Part shown: in pieces, positions 7,091-9,467 of the stretch
Layout: each line of letters opens with the position of its first letter
Numbering within the stretch: the stretch's first letter is position 1
DNA from: Actinomycetes bacterium
Lineage (GTDB): Bacteria > Actinomycetota > Thermoleophilia > Solirubrobacterales > JACPNS01
Assembly (NCBI GenBank): GCA_023404495.1
Contig: JAEYBE010000014.1
Coordinates: 1 to 9,467, forward strand
Length of the DNA: 9,467 nucleotides
Direction of reading: 5' to 3'
Made by a program: the position numbers and the translations under genes
Notes under the pieces: generated by a model
What the model saw: only the letters and a program-made list of their open reading frames with translations
Databases searched by the model: none
Told to the model about the DNA's origin: nothing

Positions 7091-7809
7091 CCTCCGGCCG
7101 GGTCGTGGCCCTGCTTGCGGCGCAGCGGCCGCACGTTCTCGGGCGCTGACGGCTCCTCGCCACGCATCTCCGCGAGCTCGCTCTCGAGCTGGCGCACGCG
7201 GTCTGACATCGCGGTGAGCGCGTCTGCGACCGGGTCCGGCAGGTGGATCCAGTCGGTGTCGGGGCCTTCGGGCCGCTTGCCGTCGACCCGTACCGGGTGG
7301 CCGGGATTCCCGACGACCGTCGAGTTTGGCGGCACATCGTGGATCACCACCGAGTTGGCGCCGATCTTTGCGTGGGCACCGACATGGATCGGCCCGAGCA
7401 GTTTTGCCCCGGAGCCGACGGTGACGCTGTCTTCGAGGGTCGGGTGGCGCTTGCCCGGGTCAAGGCCTGTGCCGCCGAGGGTCACGCCTTGATAGAGCGT
7501 GACGTTGTCGCCGATCTCTGCCGTCTCGCCGATCACCACGCCCGCGCCGTGGTCGATGAAGAAGTTCTCGCCGATGCGGGCCTTCGGGTGGATCTCGACG
7601 CCGGTGATGATCCGCGTCAGGTAGGAGAGCATGCGCGGCAGCAGCGGGATGCCGGCGCGATCGAGCCTGTGCGCAACGCGGTGCAGCAGAATCGCGTGGA
7701 CGCCGTTGTAGGTCGCAAAGACCTCCAGCCGCCCGAGCCCGCGCGAAGCCGGGTCGCGAGCCTGCGCCGCACCGATGTCCTGCCGAATCTCCTGAAAGAA
7801 GCTGGTCAC
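7087..7809 (-). CDS. cysE: Serine O-acetyltransferase (EpsC/CysE type)
   Basis: CysE transfers acetyl from acetyl-CoA to serine, giving O-acetylserine, the substrate of CysK. The protein is a left-handed beta-helix of hexapeptide repeats (about 70-175). Catalytic histidines fit H87 (FFIDHGAGVVIGE) and H122 (GKRHPTLED), with the same 35-residue spacing as H158/H193 of E. coli CysE. E72 in GVEIHP takes the place of the E. coli Asp. The short N-terminal helical part (about 65 residues) is typical of Gram-positive and actinobacterial enzymes. The C-terminal part (194-216) is a predicted coiled coil, and the protein ends DPAGG, without the C-terminal Ile that binds CysK in enterics. I prefer the GTG at 7809, since GATAAT lies 6 nt before it and MTSFFQEIRQDI is a natural start. 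An ATG at 7860 (257 aa) is the alternative, but its GGAGG is only 1 nt away and lies in a palindrome. Confidence 0.93.
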   Translation of the reverse strand: MTSFFQEIRQDIGAAQARDPASRGLGRLEVFATYNGVHAILLHRVAHRLDRAGIPLLPRMLSYLTRIITGVEIHPKARIGENFFIDHGAGVVIGETAEIGDNVTLYQGVTLGGTGLDPGKRHPTLEDSVTVGSGAKLLGPIHVGAHAKIGANSVVIHDVPPNSTVVGNPGHPVRVDGKRPEGPDTDWIHLPDPVADALTAMSDRVRQLESELAEMRGEEPSAPENVRPLRRKQGHDPAGG

Positions 7810-7815
7810 CAGTCC

Positions 7816-7821
7816 ATTATC
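7816..7821 (-). promoter_or_regulatory. Possible -10 element (GATAAT) of a leaderless cysE promoter
   Basis: On the minus strand GATAAT is followed by GGACTG and GTG. It differs from TATAAT by one base and sits at leaderless distance from the preferred cysE start. It lies downstream of the 32-bp palindrome, so cysE could be transcribed independently of cysK. The first base departs from TANNNT, so support is weaker than for the other three sites. Confidence 0.35.
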
Positions 7822-7856
7822 GCCCTTCGCCGCCCAGTCTCGAAGCGGTGAAATTT

Positions 7857-7888
7857 CCATACCTCCGCCCGATCGGGCGGAGGTATGG
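7857..7888. terminator. Perfect 32-bp palindrome, probable terminator of the cysK unit or an operator
   Basis: The left half CCATACCTCCGCCCGA is followed directly by its exact reverse complement. As RNA it would form a stem of about 14 bp closed by a GAUC loop, extended by AUUU/AAAU pairing across a one-base bulge. It begins 12 nt after the stop of the ThiF-like gene. On the minus strand it is followed by AAATTTC, a poor U-tract, so it is not a textbook intrinsic terminator, but U-poor hairpins are common in high-GC actinobacteria. It also lies about 13 bp beyond the expected -35 region of the cysE promoter and could be a dyad operator instead. Confidence 0.65.
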
Positions 7889-7900
7889 CAAATGGATTGC

Positions 7901-8356
7901 CTAATTGCGTTGCTCGAGTGCGGATTCGGCCTGCGCGGCGCCGGTTGCGACTGCCTCGGCCGGGGTTGCGGTGGCCGGCGAGTAGTCGGCCGGGGCGGCG
8001 ACCAGTTCGATCTCGCCGGCTGCGGCCGCCGCGGCGATCGCGCTGCTGATCGCCTCCTCGCCGACACAATCGATCACCACGTCGGCTCCGGCGAGAATCG
8101 CCTCGGCGTTGTCGGCGTCAAGGTGGGCCGGGAATGGCATCGCGAGCACGGCTGGATTGATCAGGCCGATCTTCGCCACGAGCGCATTGGCCTTTCCGGC
8201 GTGCAGGTCTGGAGTGAAAACCAGCGGCGAGGTGCCGATGTCGCCTTCGTCGATCAAAGCGCCGTCGACCAGCGAGAGCTCTTCCACCCCAGCGCCAGCG
8301 AGCAGCGCGGCCGCGACGGATCCGCGCACGCCGCAGCCGATCACGGCGACGTTCAC
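7901..8356 (-). CDS. Short ThiF/MoeB (E1-like) Rossmann protein, probably degenerate
   Basis: This 151-residue protein resembles the nucleotide-binding core of ThiF/MoeB/E1 enzymes, which adenylate the C-terminus of ubiquitin-like sulfur carriers. It opens NVAVIGCGVRGS (the GxGxxG glycine loop), continues GVEELSLVDGALID (like the LVD.D.V strand) and has VVIDCV at about 93-98. Aligned by eye with E. coli MoeB, D31, K55 and D96 match ATP/Mg-binding D62, K86 and D130. However, N70 becomes D39 and the arginine finger R73 becomes T42. The usual N-terminal helix, the CxxC zinc sites and the C-terminal catalytic cysteine region are absent. Usual family length is about 240-390 residues, and the last about 50 residues here are Ala-rich. 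The GTG start overlaps the cysK stop by 4 nt (GTGA), so it is co-translated with cysK. Its role is unknown; a non-catalytic nucleotide-binding partner of cysteine synthesis is possible. Confidence 0.8.
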   Translation of the reverse strand: MNVAVIGCGVRGSVAAALLAGAGVEELSLVDGALIDEGDIGTSPLVFTPDLHAGKANALVAKIGLINPAVLAMPFPAHLDADNAEAILAGADVVIDCVGEEAISSAIAAAAAAGEIELVAAPADYSPATATPAEAVATGAAQAESALEQRN

Positions 8357-9279
8357 GCCGCGAAGAACGGCAGCGAGATGTAGCGCTCGCCGCCGTCGGG
8401 AATCACGGTCACGATCAGCTTGCCCTTCGACTCAGGCCGTGCGGCAACGTCGAGCGCAGCCCGCACGGCAGCGCCGCCAGAGATTCCGCAGCTGATCCCC
8501 TCGCCGCGCGTGACCTCGCGCGCTGTGTCGACGGCGTCATCGTCTTCGACCTGAACGATCTCGTCGAGCACTCCACGGTTGAGCACAGGCGGCACAAAGC
8601 CCGCGCCGATCCCCTGAATGCGATGCGGCCCGACCGGTCCGCCCGACAACACAGGTGAGGCGGCCGGCTCAACTGCGACGACCTTCACTCCGGCCTTGCG
8701 GTCCTTGAGCCGCTCGCCAACTCCGGTGATCGTCCCGCCGGTGCCGACGCCGGCGACAAACACATCGACCTTGCCACCAGTGTCTGACCAGATCTCCTCG
8801 GCGGTCGTGCGGCGATGGACATCCGGGTTCGCCGGATTGGAGAACTGCTCCGGCAAGAAGTAGTCGTCTCCGCGGGCGAGCTTGCGTGCCGCATCGACGG
8901 CCTCGCCCATGCCGCCCATCGACTCGACGATCTCAACCTTCGCCCCGTAGAGGCTCAGGAGCGACTGGCGCTCGCGGCTCATGCCCTCAGGGAGCGTGAG
9001 GATCAGCTCGTAACCCTTCGCCGCCGCGACGAACGCCAGCGCAATCCCGGTGTTACCACTGGTCGCCTCAACGATTGTCGTGCGACCCGGTTCGATCTCA
9101 CCGGACTTCTCGGCCGCCTCGATCATCGAGATGCCGATGCGGTCCTTCACACTGCCGGCCGGGTTGGCGCCTTCGAGCTTGACGGCGACGGTGCCGGGAA
9201 GGTCCTTCGAGAGCGTGCTCAGCTTGACGAGCGGCGTTGAGCCGGCAACCTCGATGACGTTTTTCGCGATACCTGCCAT
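8353..9279 (-). CDS. cysK: Cysteine synthase A (O-acetylserine sulfhydrylase)
   Basis: CysK is a PLP enzyme (fold type II, cytoplasmic) that makes cysteine from O-acetylserine and sulfide. The 308-residue product has K45 as the PLP Schiff-base lysine (GSVKDRIG), the substrate-binding TSGNTG loop (73-78), the phosphate-binding GTGGTITG (179-186), PHRIQGIGAGFVP (218-230), and S267 in CGISGGA contacting the pyridine nitrogen. It ends ERYISLPFF, close to the usual CysK ending. The IQGIGAGF segment and length point to CysK rather than CysM. The ATG is 12 nt after the stop of the Rrf2-type regulator gene, and the Shine-Dalgarno is weak. The downstream ThiF-like gene overlaps the stop. In CysK the active-site cleft is also the docking site for partner C-termini ending in Ile, which matters for the upstream gene. 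Confidence 0.96.
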   Translation of the reverse strand: MAGIAKNVIEVAGSTPLVKLSTLSKDLPGTVAVKLEGANPAGSVKDRIGISMIEAAEKSGEIEPGRTTIVEATSGNTGIALAFVAAAKGYELILTLPEGMSRERQSLLSLYGAKVEIVESMGGMGEAVDAARKLARGDDYFLPEQFSNPANPDVHRRTTAEEIWSDTGGKVDVFVAGVGTGGTITGVGERLKDRKAGVKVVAVEPAASPVLSGGPVGPHRIQGIGAGFVPPVLNRGVLDEIVQVEDDDAVDTAREVTRGEGISCGISGGAAVRAALDVAARPESKGKLIVTVIPDGGERYISLPFFAA

Positions 9280-9291
9280 CGAGGATCCGAC

Positions 9292-9467
9292 CTAGATGTA
9301 ATACATGGCCGCGCCGGCGTCGGCCGACTCGGCCTCCGCCAGCGTCGCCAGGTCGCGCTCCGCGAGCTGCTCACGCAACGCGCCGACCACCTCGCCCCAC
9401 GGTGGGAGCTGAAGTTGTTCCTCGCTGATCTCGCCGTCGAGCGTCTGGACGATCTCCAGTGCAGAAA
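9292..9467 (-). CDS. Rrf2-family regulator, CymR-like, C-terminal part (5' end outside window)
   Basis: The last 57 residues are visible, ending in TAG. ALEIVQTLDGEI matches the Rrf2 linker after the winged helix (pattern I...V..LEGPI), and PPWGEVVGALREQL then RDLATLAEAE fit the long dimerisation helix and the short helix after it. There is no Cys, so the Fe-S ligands of IscR/NsrR-type members are missing from this region, as in CymR. The protein ends AAMYYI. From memory, Bacillus subtilis CymR ends in a similar aromatic-aromatic-Ile tail (MFYI) and binds CysK to repress cysteine-uptake and synthesis genes. The gene lies 12 nt upstream of cysK on the same strand and is almost certainly co-transcribed with it. 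The N-terminal DNA-binding domain is not in the window, so the family call rests on a by-eye alignment of a short segment. Confidence 0.7.
   Translation of the reverse strand, partial: SALEIVQTLDGEISEEQLQLPPWGEVVGALREQLAERDLATLAEAESADAGAAMYYI

Noticed and set aside
1..9467. CRISPR arrays, tRNA/rRNA genes, insertion sequences, prophage or defence genes
   Set aside because: No regularly spaced repeats, tRNA-like cloverleaf, transposase or terminal repeats were seen; the window is almost fully occupied by housekeeping and cysteine genes.

Overview
The window is high-GC and gene-dense, with almost no intergenic space. All genes lie on the minus strand except one, an alpha/beta hydrolase. The gene content (GatCAB amidotransferase, PcrA with a C-terminal tudor-like domain, Pro-rich DUF4190-like membrane protein, short EpsC-type CysE) and several apparent leaderless promoters (TANNNT 6-7 nt before an ATG/GTG) suggest an actinobacterium. 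A Thermoleophilia/Solirubrobacterales-type lineage is my guess; it is an inference from style, not from a search.

Left block (1-5984, minus strand, read right to left): pcrA, a DUF4190-like membrane protein, folD, a four-helix membrane protein, gatC, gatA and the start of gatB. Neighbours overlap by 4 nt (ATGA), abut, or overlap by 1 nt, so this looks like one long transcription unit. It combines DNA repair, one-carbon metabolism and misacylated-tRNA amidation. A probable internal leaderless promoter sits before gatC.

Middle (5976-7090): a 113-bp divergent intergenic region appears to carry back-to-back leaderless promoters for pcrA (leftward) and the alpha/beta hydrolase (rightward). The hydrolase ends tail-to-tail with cysE, and the two stop codons share a CTAG.

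Right block (7087-9467, minus strand): a cysteine-synthesis region. Read right to left it holds the C-terminal part of an Rrf2-family regulator, cysK, a shortened ThiF/E1-like Rossmann protein, a perfect 32-bp palindrome (probable terminator), then cysE. CysE makes O-acetylserine and CysK converts it with sulfide to cysteine.

The most interesting point is the partial gene at the right edge. Its C-terminus looks like that of CymR, the Bacillus/Staphylococcus cysteine regulator that works by binding CysK, and it ends in ...MYYI, a CysK-inserting type of tail ending in Ile. It lies 12 nt upstream of cysK. The CysE encoded here lacks a C-terminal Ile. This suggests a CymR-CysK-type sensing module in an actinobacterium, with a degenerate ThiF-like protein of unknown role translationally coupled to cysK.
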